Source: Triglochin maritima (taxonomy: Eukaryota; Streptophyta; Magnoliopsida; Alismatales; Juncaginaceae). From it: a stretch of 64,000 bases of DNA. The stretch lies in NCBI GenBank assembly GCA_963682175.1, contig OY821791.1, positions 26,587,826 through 26,651,825 of the forward strand. Reading direction: 5' to 3'. Below are positions 1-10,214 of this stretch, piece by piece. The notes under the pieces are model-generated. The model made no database searches and was not told the origin of the DNA. It saw only the letters and a list, made by a program, of their open reading frames with translations. A program made the translations under genes and the position numbers. Numbering within the stretch: position 1 is the stretch's first letter; every line of letters begins with the position of its first letter.

Positions 1-157
1 ATTTAGTCATTTTTCCCAACTTTTGGGTCCTTTTATGCTTCATCTCTTCAAACCTATTTATTCCTAAAAACTAAACATAAAACTCATTACATAGCATTGT
101 TTAGGTGAAAGATAATAGATATAAGATGCAAATATGAGCATAAAATGATGTCAATCA
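1..157 (-). mobile_element. Family B LTR, 5' end fragment
   Basis: Read on the minus strand this begins TGATTGACATCA at 157 and runs off the left window edge. It matches the first part of the B1 LTR at 2929, with many substitutions. No polypurine tract lies to its right, so the base after 157 is flanking DNA: this is either a 5' LTR of a minus-strand element or a solo LTR. The host sequence to the right is the hAT remnant. Confidence 0.85.
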
Positions 158-1859
158 ATAATCCATAAGTTCAACCATTTTCCTGACACACATTGGATAA
201 TGCCGCAAATACAAAATTTGATAACGGAAAAATGGACTTAAATAATACATTTGCATCAATGACCTCTAACATAGCATTAACAAGTGATGTTTGGAGCGGT
301 CTTAATAGCTTTCCATATTATTGCATAACTGCTCATTTTTTAGAAAAGTAATGGGTTTTATATAAACAATATTGTTTCTTTAGCACCGATTTTGCACTCA
401 CACGCTACTATGATTATATATGACCATATAAGAGATGTATTGCAAACTTATTTAATAGCAAATAAATTTTGTGCATTTTCTTTTGAAATGCTAGTGATAA
501 CTCTACAACAGTAAAATTACTTAAAAATTATGTAATTCATTACATGATATTCGTTTTCATGTTAGATATGTTTGTCATGTTTTGAACTTAGTCGTACAAT
601 ATGGACTTGAAATAATTAGACATTATTTACAAAATGTTAGAGATGTTATTGCCTTTATAGGTAGTAATAATACATATAAATATCAAGAATTTAGAGAATT
701 GTGTTCTATTAGTGATGTTAAACCTAGAAAGTCTAAATTAGATGTCTCTCATAAATGAAACTCTACTTATGAAATGTTGTTATCTTTATAGTATTTTAAT
801 TTCAGATTTTTATAATGAAAAACAAAATGAATTTTTTAACTAATCTTGATTTGTAAAATTGTAGAATTATGTTAGATTTTTTGAAACCTTTTTTTCAACT
901 TCACTAAGTCATTAAGTGGAACCTATTATAAAGTTTTTGAATATTATTTGAAGAAATTAGAATACACCTTAATAGATATTTTAGTACATATGAAAGATAA
1001 CATAATGCTAATCAAATAGGTTCAAACATTGCTAGTTCATCATCATCCCAACAACACCTATTTCTGGATCAAGATGAAGATGATAACAACGTTCAATGGA
1101 ATTGGTTAAACTAGAAAAAATCAAAATTAGTACAAAATTAAATACGTAACAAATTAACTAGATATTTAAATAGTAAAATGTACTTAATTCCTGCAGAATG
1201 CAAATCTTTTGATATTTAGACTGGTGGGAATCAAACTCTGCTAGATTTCCAATAGTTTATTTATTAGCATGTGATTACTTACTCCTCTAGTGTCAACTAT
1301 GGCATCTGAGTCTATATTTTGCGCCAGTAAATGGGTCTTGACAGACAAGAGACAGAGCACGTATGATAGATCACTCGAGAAGAGTGTTTGCTTGAAGGAT
1401 TGGTTGGACGCGACAAATAAAATGCAGAATATGCAAATCAATGTGAGCAGCGTCGAAGATGAATGGGCTATTTATAATTTAATTTAATTTGCAACTATAA
1501 TACTTAATACATTAGATTTTGTAATTTGTAAACTTACTTTAGTTAATAAGATTTCAATATTAGTTTGGAAGGGTAGATGGGGTGGTCGGTGAGGCAATGA
1601 CGTCGATGAATCAATTATTTTGTTTAAATCCTAATTTGATAGTATTTTTTAATTTAATATTTGTAAGTTACTTTTAGGTGAATATCTTCGGTACGAAAAT
1701 AAAACCAGATCGACAACTTGAAGCCGACCAAAACCGAACCTGACCCAGCCTGCCAGACCTGGCCTGGTCGACACCGCCAGTAACAGGTTGCGAAACCCTG
1801 TTTAAACCGACGACCCATCAAGCCTGGCCCGGCCAGACCCGACCAGTTACCCAGGTCTA
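158..1859 (+). mobile_element. Degenerate hAT DNA transposon
   Basis: The segment holds a decayed hAT transposase and then about 370 bp rich in CCGACC and CCTGGCC words, typical of the subterminal part of plant hAT elements. The right end is probably CCCAGGTCTA at 1850-1859, so the inverted terminus would read TAGACCTGGGTA. I cannot find the matching left terminus; the left side seems to have been lost or cut by the B insertion at 157. The 8-bp duplication cannot be tested without it. Confidence 0.65.
255..1487 (+). pseudogene. hAT transposase pseudogene
   Basis: Translation in shifting frames gives hAT landmarks in the right order. Near 280-350 is a block resembling the catalytic-core motif (LTSDVWSGLN, then CITAHF). 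Near 560-770 come pieces resembling the cysteine/histidine and tryptophan region. At about 1220-1480 is the C-terminal dimerisation block (ARFPIVYLLACDYL, VSTMASESIFCASK, then KDWLDA). Stops and frameshifts interrupt every section, and the stretch between roughly 900 and 1180 is poorly conserved, so no active enzyme is possible. The family assignment rests on the C-terminal block, which is the best preserved part. The substrate of an intact relative would be hAT terminal inverted repeats. Confidence 0.75.
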
Positions 1860-1867
1860 ATGTTTTC

Positions 1868-2928
1868 TCGGTTACTATTTGTGGAATTGTTTTGGGCTCC
1901 AATTTTTCCAAAAAACTAGTTTTGCCAATAACTTTACCCTAACATACCTTATTTTTCTATGTTTTGCAAAAAAATTGTGAATCATAGAAGCAAACTAAAG
2001 TTACGGGAACTAAAGTCTTCTTGTCCCAAACCACGTTCTTGGGCACTAGAAATCATTAGACCAATGTCGCAAGTTGAACTTGAAACTGGTGTTGCTAATA
2101 ACTGCACCCAAACTGGTTGATCAAGATACATCAAGAAAAAGGAGCATTGAGACAAAGACATCAAGACTTGTAATCAAAGCTTTGGACCAAGACATGTAAT
2201 TTATATTTATTGGGTCCATAAGATTTAATGTAAACTCAAGCACTAGGATTCTGTCCCGACCAAGTTCGGTTAATCGAACACCTATCGGATAACCGAACCC
2301 TACCCATTAGTAGAAGATAGGATGTTCTCTGGAATTAGTAGAAGATAGGATGTTCTCTGGAATTGTCCAGTCAGACGACCAAAACACTTTCAGTCAACCA
2401 AAATTCCTTAGACCGGTTTGGGACTTAATTTGCTCCAACAGTGCCATTTGAATCCAGCCTTAGAGCCCAATTGACTCGGCCTTTTTCGGATGACCGAACT
2501 CCCTTTGGTTAACTGATTCTTTCGTTGTGCAACAACTACTTCACGTGGCGTATGACCGTTGTATTCAATCAACATTTGAGCCATAACTATCAGAGCAAAA
2601 TCCGCACTAACTTTTGTCATCTAAATAGCCTGCAGTCAACCGAACTTGTATAATCAGAGCCCGACCTATTCTTATTGTTCACCTTGAAGCAGTGAACCAA
2701 ACTCAATTCGGTGAACCAAATATAAATAGGTCAAAATTAGAAAAGGTTAATGGAAGTTGGTGAACGGTGATTCAAATCCAATTCGGTCAACCTAGTGCTA
2801 AATTCAGACCAATCCAACATTCTTGTTTCAGACTACCATTCCCCAAACGGTCGAACGAACTAGCCCATAAATCTGCCCGAGCTTAAAGCACATTCATGCT
2901 TCTCATTGGTCCAAATCTCATCAACTCT
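1868..2928 (+). mobile_element. Ty1/copia LTR, left part, split by B1
   Basis: This flank joins, across B1 and its ACTCT duplication, to 10215-10763, which ends in CCTAACA followed by an initiator tRNA-Met primer site. The combined sequence therefore reads as the 5' LTR of a copia element. The exact left start is not determined. The stretch contains scattered TTCGG/CCGAA inverted repeats, notably TTCGGTTA at 2265-2272 paired with TAACCGAA at 2290-2297, and TTCGGATGACCGAA at about 2485. A TATA-like word lies near 2720. Confidence 0.55.
2306..2361 (+). repeat. 28-bp tandem duplication
   Basis: A 28-bp unit beginning ATTAGTAGAAG is present twice in perfect tandem (2306-2333 and 2334-2361) inside the copia LTR, immediately after the TTCGG inverted repeat. 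Perfect identity suggests a recent slippage event. Confidence 0.9.
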
Positions 2929-3300
2929 TGATTGACATCATTTCATGCTTATATTTGTACCTTATATCCATTATCTTACACCTAAGCAATGCTACGTGAC
3001 GAGTTTTATGTTTAGTTTTCAGAAATAAAGAGGTTTGAAGAGAAGAGCCATGAAAAGACCCAAAAGCAGGAAAAAAAGGACCTAATTGTGAGACCTGGGG
3101 ACCAAGATGCAAGGGAGAAGGACCTGATCGTAAGACAGAAGGACCTAAGAGCAAAACAGGAAACTCCACACCTTCATGAGGAGTATTTTGTCAATTCGAT
3201 TCGGGTCGGAGCTCCACTAAACAAGTTAGATGCATCCAAGACCAAGAAACACACTAAGGAAAGCCCACCAGAAGATCCATACTGATCTGAAGTTTATAGG

Positions 3301-3336
3301 CCGCCAATTGGCGGTCCGGAACCGCCAATTGGCGGT
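3301..3336. promoter_or_regulatory. Paired U3 palindromes (CCGCCAATTGGCGG)
   Basis: There are two perfect palindromes: 14 bp at 3301-3314, and 16 bp at 3321-3336 (ACCGCCAATTGGCGGT), separated by six bases. The same pair lies in the 3' LTR near 9037-9072. They lie about 120 bp upstream of the TATA box. The function is unknown; they could be a dimeric transcription-factor site or an RNA stem in the U3 part of the transcript. Confidence 0.9.
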
Positions 3337-3457
3337 CTGGTTAAGCCCAAATCAGCCAAGATTCTTCCTGGACTTGTATTATCATGTGTTTAGGCTATTT
3401 TTGGTATTGGTTTAGTCCCACATCGGGGGATTGTCCCCGATTAGCTTTTTCCATGCT

Positions 3458-3465
3458 TATAAATA
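3458..3465 (+). promoter_or_regulatory. TATA box of B1 LTR
   Basis: TATAAATA lies just after the ATCGGGG/CCCCGAT hairpin and is conserved in every B-type LTR in the window. Transcription would start about 30 bp downstream, defining the start of R. Confidence 0.8.
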
Positions 3466-4481
3466 GAACTCTTCACCTTCCATTGTAATTACCCATTGTT
3501 TGGTGGCATTCTCTCTACTAAGGAGTGAGCCTTGAAGCAATAACTCAAGGTGGAGAAGGATGCTACCTTCAATGTGAGTCATTGTTAATAAAAGTTTATT
3601 TGTTTCTTTTAATCTTGTTTTGTTATGTTGTTTGTTTTGTGTGGGTTGCTTTACTTTGTTTAATTTCTTGTTTAGTAATTTTAGTATCTTAGTTAAATGT
3701 TTTCTTTACTTAGTCTAATCAGTAGTGTAATGAGTAGTGAGTAGTTCCATCCCCATTTGGGGGGTGGAGAAATATGTGATATAATTATGTAGTGTATTAA
3801 GTGTGTGTTATTTTTATCCATTGAGCTTTATATGATTTCCATAACCATCTAATGGGTCTCCACTCTTATCTTTGATATGCTAATGCTCTTGAATAAAGCT
3901 TAGCTTATGCTTTGATTAGTGGACCTATTTTATGGGGAATGATAAGGTTAGGATATGGATGAAGTTAATATTGGAAACACAATTTGTAGTGTATGTACTC
4001 TTGTTGCCTTTACCTTAGCTAATGTCTTGTATGTTTTAATGATGTAGTGAAATCTTAATTCATGTGGAGGCATAGTAGGGTATAGTCTTTATACTTGAGT
4101 TCATGTAGCTTCATTCCAATTATTGTCTTGTATGTTTTAATGATGTAGTCTTATCTTAATTCATGTAGAGGCAAAGTTGGATGTAGTTTTATGATTTCAT
4201 GCACTACATGTTGTGAGGAGCTTAATGAACACACACACACACACTTCTTTATGTTCACATTATTTCTCTACCCCCTTTGGGGGTTTAGTTTTCTTGCTTT
4301 TCATTCATTTCCATTTGCACCTTAGTGTAGTTTAGTGTAACCAACCTTTCTTCCCTTTCTTTACCTCTCGCCTTCGCACAAACCAAGTGTCGACACACCT
4401 CCCAGTGGACGACCCGTATTTGCCACCGCTTCAACGCGGCCGTGCACTTGCGGTTAAATATAAAACGATCAATCAAGTTTT

Positions 4482-4498
4482 TGGCGCCGTTGCCGGGG
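4482..4498 (+). other. Primer-binding site, tRNA-Asp
   Basis: TGGCGCCGTTGCCGGGG is complementary to the 3' end of plant tRNA-Asp(GUC), which ends CCCCGGCAACGGCGCCA. It lies six bases after the LTR. Athila-type elements are known to use this primer. Confidence 0.95.
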
Positions 4499-5608
4499 AG
4501 GTGCTCTGTCCAGACCTTGGTTTGGACGATTCGAGGGGTTTTTAATTTTTTGTTTCCAGTTTTTCTTTGTTTCAGGGAACGAGCAGATCAAGGGGAGGCT
4601 ACTGGACAAGTTTGAAGGAGAGAAGTTTTAACTTGACCGCCAATTGGCGGTTTGGAACCGCCAACTGGCGGCCTGGTGAGGTCATCTTGCCTTGTAATTT
4701 TTTCTGGTAGTTGTGTTCTTCCATTTTGTTATCTGGGAGCTCTATTGTGCATGCGGTGATCTTTAGTTTGCTCCCAGATTTAATTTCAATCCCCATTAAT
4801 CAACTTGGACCATAAAACTCAAAGCAAAAGATTAGACTTCTTGCCATCTAGGTCATGCATCATATGTAGACCTTGCATGCATCTTTCTTTTCTTTGCTTT
4901 ACATTTTGTCGTTGATTGCTAGAGCAAGGTACGCATTCCTTATCACTCATTCACGCATTAGGACATTCATTAGTGAGTAAGGTTTGCATCGAAACAAGAG
5001 TGAGGTGAGTGCTTGTTTGGTGAGTTGCTTGCTAGCCTAAGATTTCAAAACATCTTTAAGGGGCATCACCTATAGTCTTCAAAGATAAGGTGGGGGATTT
5101 CATCACCCCTCCCTTAGCCCCAAAAAGCACACTCATGTAAAGCCTTAACTAAAAGCAAGTAGACATTGGCCCTAGGATTTTGGACGCACTAGGAGAGTAA
5201 TCTAGTTGAGACCGCCATGACCTGATCGGCGTTGCCTACCTTGTCGATAGTAGGAGGTACTGGATCTCCGGATCTGGTATCACTTGCTGGGCATTGTGGT
5301 CCTCGTTGTAGGGAGGTGAGGCGTGTCGAGGCTAGTGACCTCGAAGTTAGGCGTCGTCTAGCCTAAGGACCCATTGCCTTACATTGTTTGAGCCATGCTT
5401 GCTAGTTAGGCTTCTACCTTCACCCTGTACCCTCGCTAGCTTTAGGGTTTCTTCCCTTCTCCTCTGAGTCATCTTCTTCTCACCTTCTTCTACGTTATAG
5501 TCTCCTCCCCTTTACACTCTCTGTTAGCGTTTTAGGGTCGAGTCGAGCACTTTTTGCGAGCTTAGCCTCGTGGTGGTGAGAGTGATCGACTCGAGAGTTT
5601 TTCTTGAG
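4499..5608 (+). other. B1 leader, with palindromes
   Basis: This is about 1.1 kb of untranslated leader. Palindromes matching those in U3 lie at 4636-4651 (ACCGCCAATTGGCGGT) and 4658-4671 (CCGCCAACTGGCGG). Further on are blocks shared with family A leaders, including GGTGGGGATTTCATCACCC-like sequence near 5090. No credible gene is visible in this stretch. Confidence 0.8.
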
Positions 5609-7035
5609 ATGGATGGTTACATGGGCGACCATCCATATCATTGTTGGGACCAGGACGATTCTCCCTGGTACTCCGGACCCATGCAACCTGGGGTGCCTCA
5701 GACTAACACCCCGTATGGTTGGGATAATCCTCATTGTGTGACTGAGCAATCTTCATATTGGGGTAACATGAGAGAGGCACCGACTGCTAGACCACCATCT
5801 AGTTACGTCGGATCATATGTTGGTCATCAATCTGAGACATTACAAGAACCTTTGGCCTCTTTCATGCATGTGGTAGATGACATGGGTGCACCGGTGGCTC
5901 CAGTAGCCGTACCGTGTCACTATTGTGGGTTGAGTGGTCATGATTTCGGGGAATGTCCTTATTTCCCCCAGAGCCTGAGTATGAGCACACATTTTCCCAA
6001 AATGCTCATTATGACCATTACGCATCCGCGTACAACCCGAGAGGGATGGATTCGTGGGGAGACGATTCGTATTCAAATTCTTATACATCATTTCCACCCC
6101 AATATCCTCCTCCCGAATACCCAGAATTCTACCAACACCCCACTTCAAATCATTGGACTCATTCTCAGCCCATCAACACCCAACCCCAAAATTTCCCAAG
6201 ATCTGACTTGGACCTCCTCGTTGACCGCATACAAAATCTGACACTTCAAGTGAGTCAACTGACGCAACAATTAAGTGAGGAGAGTAACATTTCTTGTCAA
6301 CTTGAGGATTTATCTTCTGAAATCGAACCACCACCACACCCACAAATTCAAAGCACAATCTTTCAAAGTCAAACTCCTAGTCAGTCTGAGGGACTTGGGG
6401 TTTCAATTCACGATCACTTAGTGGAGGATTCGATTCAAATTGAGAATAACTTGGACCAGTTCTATTATGAGTCGGCACAGGATTGTGCCTTACCTTTTTG
6501 TCTCGTGGCCCTTGAGCCACATGATCTTATTGTTGTACCTCCTAAGGACTCACCTCTGGTGGAGCAAGAGCTCCCTAGTACCCTCAACTTCAAACAACCT
6601 GATGAGAGTTTGCCTCTCACTATTATTCCTGATCATCTTGGAAATGATGGAACATCAAACAACCACATTGCTCATGAGGGTATTAGGAGTTCCTTGGAGG
6701 ATACCTTGGGTATGAGACCCACTTCCTGTTCTCCTGGTGTGTTGGACATGCATAACGAGGTGCTTGACCTCGTTCCGACCCACCAGCCTGTTGGTTGGAG
6801 AGTTTGGATTGATGATCATAACTTCAGTTCCGCAACGGGAGATATTTTTCTTCCGTTGCCCCTTATTTCCCAAACTCTCGAGAGGTTCAAGCTCTTTCAG
6901 TTTGATCCTTTGAATGAGACGCCTTTGCGTCCAATTCATGAACCTCTCATTTCATCTGGTGCTCTTTGTGAAGGGGGCCCACGCATGCGTATTCTGGCCC
7001 CGCGTGGTGTCATGTTCCCTTTCCAAGTGCATTGA
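5609..7035 (+). pseudogene. Chimeric gag / RT-fragment frame of B1
   Basis: The first ATG at 5609 opens a frame running to about 5970. It has a W/Y/P-rich N-terminus instead of a capsid-like Gag core, then a zinc knuckle CHYCGLSGHDFGEC (C-x2-C-x4-H-x4-C). The homologous continuation lies in the -1 frame (open from 5953 to the stop at 7035). This second part contains a Gag C-terminal-like stretch (HYASAYNPRG), then a link resembling the post-protease region of G1 (CLVALEP), then one RT-like motif (GWRVWIDDHNF ... LPLPLISQTLERF), and ends MFPFQVH. Protease and the rest of RT are absent. The frames meet at TTTCCCCC (5962-5969), which could be a -1 slip site or a one-base indel. The second frame stays open for 360 codons. 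Confidence 0.65.
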
Positions 7036-7369
7036 CCCACTCTTGAGGTTCCCATTTGATGTCTTTTGACAAATGAAGATGGGAACTTATGTTTGTACAT
7101 AGTTATATAAAAAAAAAGAAAAAAAAGAAAAAAAAGAAGTACAATAAAAGACTCCTTCAGTGAGCATTGATTGTTGTGAGCCCCAACCCTTGTGTATTTG
7201 GGCTCCATTTCTTTCACGTATTTGTATCCCTTCTTTAGCATCTCACAGGTTTTGAGGGAATTCGAGTTATGTCCATCAACATGACCTTGCACTTCCCTTT
7301 GTACTTCACGTTGGTGAGATCTCTTCTGTTTCATGCATACATCCATGTCGTATTTTGCTCACATTCATT

Positions 7370-7402
7370 GAGGACAATGCATGAAGTAGGTGTGGGGTGG
7401 TG
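7370..7402 (+). other. Internal polypurine-tract-like motif
   Basis: GAGGACAATGCATGA followed by GTAGGTGTGGGG resembles the tract next to the 3' LTR (TTAGGTGTGGGGG at 8650-8662). Equivalent motifs occur at 19759-19790 (A1), near 25808 (G1), and on the minus strand near 32490-32530 (A3) and 36075-36115 (A2). Confidence 0.65.
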
Positions 7403-8465
7403 TTTTACGTGTGTACATAGTCGAGTATTTTCTTTTGATTTTGTTTTTTTTGTTTGCATTGTTAGGGTCATGTTAGTGTGCTGCATTTAATATCGATATA
7501 TCTGCTTGCCATGATCCTTGGGTGACTTGTCTTCTTTTGCTTGCCTAGTGCTTCAAAATTTTCACATTTCTTTCAAAATCTTCATGTGTTTTCGAAAGAA
7601 AATGTTTTGTGGGTTTTGCGTGTGTTTAGCATGTGCAAAACCGTTGAGAGGCAAAGTAAAAAGAAAGCTCCCAAAATTGTCTTGAACTTGATGCATTAGG
7701 ATATCTAGTACGTGGCTTTAGGATTTATCGAGTCGTTAGGATGCACCCCAGTTTTCCCTTGGGGGTGAGTAATCAGTGGGTTTCAGTGCTCAAACATTTA
7801 AAGAAGTCCACCCTGAACCTAGTGAGTCAAATAATTCGTGTTTGTTAATTTAGGAAGTTTGTTGTAGTCAAGGGCCCTTAATATCTTTTTGTGAAACTTA
7901 AGTGTAGGGGTTTTGGTTTCCATGTAGATAAATGAATAAATAAGTGGTGTTCTCTCTTCTCGCACGGCTCCTATCACTCGGGAAAGTAGGTCTGAGGGGA
8001 CTTTGTGCCTGGTGCTTTCGAGTCATCTGACTTGGGATGCACCGACCGAACTCCCGTTACACGGGTGGTAGGGATCGCCCTATGTGGAGATTTGGGGGAA
8101 GGTGTACGTGATAGTGTAAGTCCTCATAGGCAATGATGCACGAAACCTGACCCTGAGAGAATCAAACACCAACCAATAAATGCTCCCAAAAAAAAAAAAG
8201 AAGAACAGAAAAAGAAAAAAAAAAGAAAAGAAAAGAAGAGTCAAATAAGAACCAGAATGGACTTTACACTTTGTTTCACATTCAGAAGTTAAGGTTGCCC
8301 ATGTCTTTCACTTAATTCCTTAGTTAACTCTCACGAATAACTCATTAGGCTAGGTGTGTGGACTGATTACATATATAGAGTCGATCCGTAGTATTACCGC
8401 ATTCCATAATCGACAAAATAAGTCCAACGAGTCGTGTAGCTAGATTGATCAATGCATCTTGTTCG

Positions 8466-8564
8466 GATTTTGTGGGTATATCCGCTGAAAACCCTCAGGA
8501 GACACCACTCCTCCTCCTTGGCAACAAGGAGGTTTAACGGCTTGTTGCACGTGCTAAGTGCAAC
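8466..8564 (+). other. Conserved tail segment and hairpin
   Basis: Bases 8466-8537 read as 23 codons plus stop: DFVGISAENPQET, then P, LLLLGNKEV, stop. This reading recurs with its stop in A1, A2, A3, G1 and the fragment at 50.5 kb. After the stop comes a perfect stem GTTGCAC (8544-8550), seven-base loop, GTGCAAC (8558-8564). It may be the end of a small lost gene, a structured RNA element, or both. Upstream the frame opens back to about 8410 without a clear start. Confidence 0.55.
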
Positions 8565-8650
8565 CGTGATTCCTACGAAAGTGAGTTAGGATTTCTTGTT
8601 TTTCGTATGCTTTTTCCTTTCTTTGTTTTGCTCGAGACTAGCAAAAACTT

Positions 8651-8665
8651 AGGTGTGGGGGTATT
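8651..8665 (+). other. 3' polypurine tract of B1
   Basis: AGGTGTGGGGGTATT directly precedes the 3' LTR. This is the expected primer for plus-strand synthesis, and the same words precede the 3' LTRs of A1, A2, A3 and G1. Confidence 0.85.
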
Positions 8666-10209
8666 TGATTGACATCATTTCATGCTTATATTTGTACCTT
8701 ATATCCATTATCTTACACCTAAGCAATGCTACGTGACGAGTTTTATGTTTAGTTTTCAGAAATAAAGAGGTTTGAAGAGAAGAGCCATGAAAGGACCCAA
8801 AAGAAGGAAAAAAGGACCTAATTGTGAGACCTGGGGACCAAGATGCAAGGGAGAAGGACCTGATCGTAAGACAGAAGGACCTAAGAGCAAAACAGGAAAC
8901 TCCACACCTTCATGAGGAGTATTTTGTCAATTCGATTCGGGTCGGAGCTCCACTAAACAAGTTAGATGCATCCAAGACCAAGAAACACACTAAGGAAAGC
9001 CCACCAGAAGATCCAGACTGATCTGAAGTTTATAGGCCGCCAATTGGCGGTCTGGAACCGCCAATTGGCGGTCTGGTTAAGCCCAAATCAGCCAAGATTC
9101 TTCCTGGACTTGTATTATCATGTGTTTAGGCTATTTTTGGTATTGGTTTAGTCCCACATCGGGGGATTGTCCCCGATTAGCTTTTTCCATGCTTATAAAT
9201 AGAACTCTTCACCTTCCATTGTAATTACCCATTGTTTGGTGGCATTCTCTCTACTAAGGAGTGAGCCTTGAAGCAATAACTCAAGGTGGAGAAGGATGCT
9301 ACCTTCAATGTGAGTCATTGTTAATAAAAGTTTATTTGTTTCTTTTAATCTTGTTTTGTTATGTTGTTTGTTTTGTGTGGGTTGCTTTACTTTGTTTAAT
9401 TTCTTGTTTAGTAATTTTAGTGTCTTAGTTAAATGTTTTCTTTACTTAGTCTAATCAGTAGTGTAATGAGTAGTGAGTAGTTCCATCCCCATTTGGGGGG
9501 TGGAGAAATATGTGATATAATTATGTAGTGTATTAAGTGTGTGTTATTTTTATCCATTGAGCTTTATATGATTTCCATAACCATCTAATGGGTCTCCACT
9601 CTTATCTTTGATATGCTAATGCTCTTGAATAAAGCTTAGCTTATGCTTTGATTAGTGGACCTATTTTATGGGGAATGATAAGGTTAGGATATGGATGAAG
9701 TTAATATTGGAAACACAATTTGTAGTGTATGTACTCTTGTTGCCTTTACCTTAGCTAATGTCTTGTATGTTTTAATGATGTAGTGAAATCTTAATTCATG
9801 TGGAGGCATAGTAGGGTATAGTCTTTATACTTGAGTTCATGTAGCTTCATTCCAATTATTGTCTTGTATGTTTTAATGATGTAGTCTTATCTTAATTCAT
9901 GTAGAGGCAAAGTTGGATGTAGTTTTATGATTTCATGCACTACATGTTGTGAGGAGCTTAATGAACACACACACACACTTCTTTATGTTCACATTATTTC
10001 TCTACCCCCTTTGGGGGTTTAGTTTTCTTGCTTTTCATCCATTTCCATTTGCACCTTAGTGTAGTTTAGTGTAACCAATCTTTCTTCCCTTTCTTTACCT
10101 CTCGCCTTCGCACAAACCAAGTGTCGAGACACCTCCCAGTGGACGACCCGTATTTGCCACCGCTTCAACGCGGCCGTGCACTTGCGGTTAAATATAAAAC
10201 GATCAATCA
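8666..10209 (+). repeat. B1 3' LTR
   Basis: A 1544-bp copy of the LTR at 2929, with about ten visible differences. These include a shorter (AC)n run and single changes such as GTATCTTA to GTGTCTTA. It carries the same palindrome pair, hairpin and TATA box. Confidence 0.95.
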
Positions 10210-10214
10210 ACTCT

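Larger units (their letters stand above)
2929..4475 (+). repeat. B1 5' LTR
   Basis: It runs from TGATTGACATCA to GATCAATCA. The U3 carries paired CCGCCAATTGGCGG palindromes at 3301-3336 and a hairpin ATCGGGG/CCCCGAT at 3422-3441 directly upstream of the TATA box. The probable polyadenylation signal AATAAA is at 3587-3592. A short (AC)n tract at about 4229-4244 differs in length from the 3' LTR copy. The end of the LTR shares a word like GTGCACTTGCGGT with family A LTRs. Confidence 0.95.
7036..8650 (+). other. B1 3' noncoding region
   Basis: About 1.6 kb lies between the frame and the 3' polypurine tract. It has A/G-rich runs near 7110-7140 and 8190-8240, an internal polypurine-like motif at 7370-7402, and a conserved tail segment at 8466-8564. 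Much of it aligns with the 3' region of G1 (about 25500-27110). In autonomous relatives this place can hold an env-like gene; none is recognisable here. Confidence 0.75.
2929..10209 (+). mobile_element. Family B element B1, full length
   Basis: A complete 7281-bp LTR retrotransposon with LTRs 2929-4475 and 8666-10209, flanked by the 5-bp duplication ACTCT (2924-2928 and 10210-10214). It has a tRNA-Asp primer site, a long leader, a shortened gag-derived frame, a long 3' noncoding region and a polypurine tract. It is Athila-like by gag and primer site but lacks protease, most of RT, RNase H and integrase, so it must be mobilised in trans. By eye the two LTRs differ at only about ten positions, so insertion is recent. 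Confidence 0.95.

Noticed and set aside
3088..3285. A 65-codon frame in the B1 LTR U3 (copy at 8824-9021), with related frames at 46772-46993 (-) and 52009-52245
   Set aside because: The two B1 copies are identical because LTRs are copied together, starts differ between LTRs, and the G1 LTR version has stops. I see no reason to call it a gene.
5570..5608. A GTG start for the B1 frame, and TTG starts for the family A gag frames (e.g. 38747, 42483, 62704)
   Set aside because: Plant translation rarely starts at these codons; conserved ATGs lie downstream at 5609, 38609, 42345 and 62842.
8513..8532. A hairpin CCTCCTTG-GCAA-CAAGGAGG with GNRA-type loop as the reason for tail conservation
   Set aside because: A1 and A2 (silent CTT to CTA, GGC to GGA) and A3 (AAG to AAA) break the stem without compensation, while the reading frame is kept. 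The noncoding GTTGCAC/GTGCAAC stem downstream is the better structural candidate.
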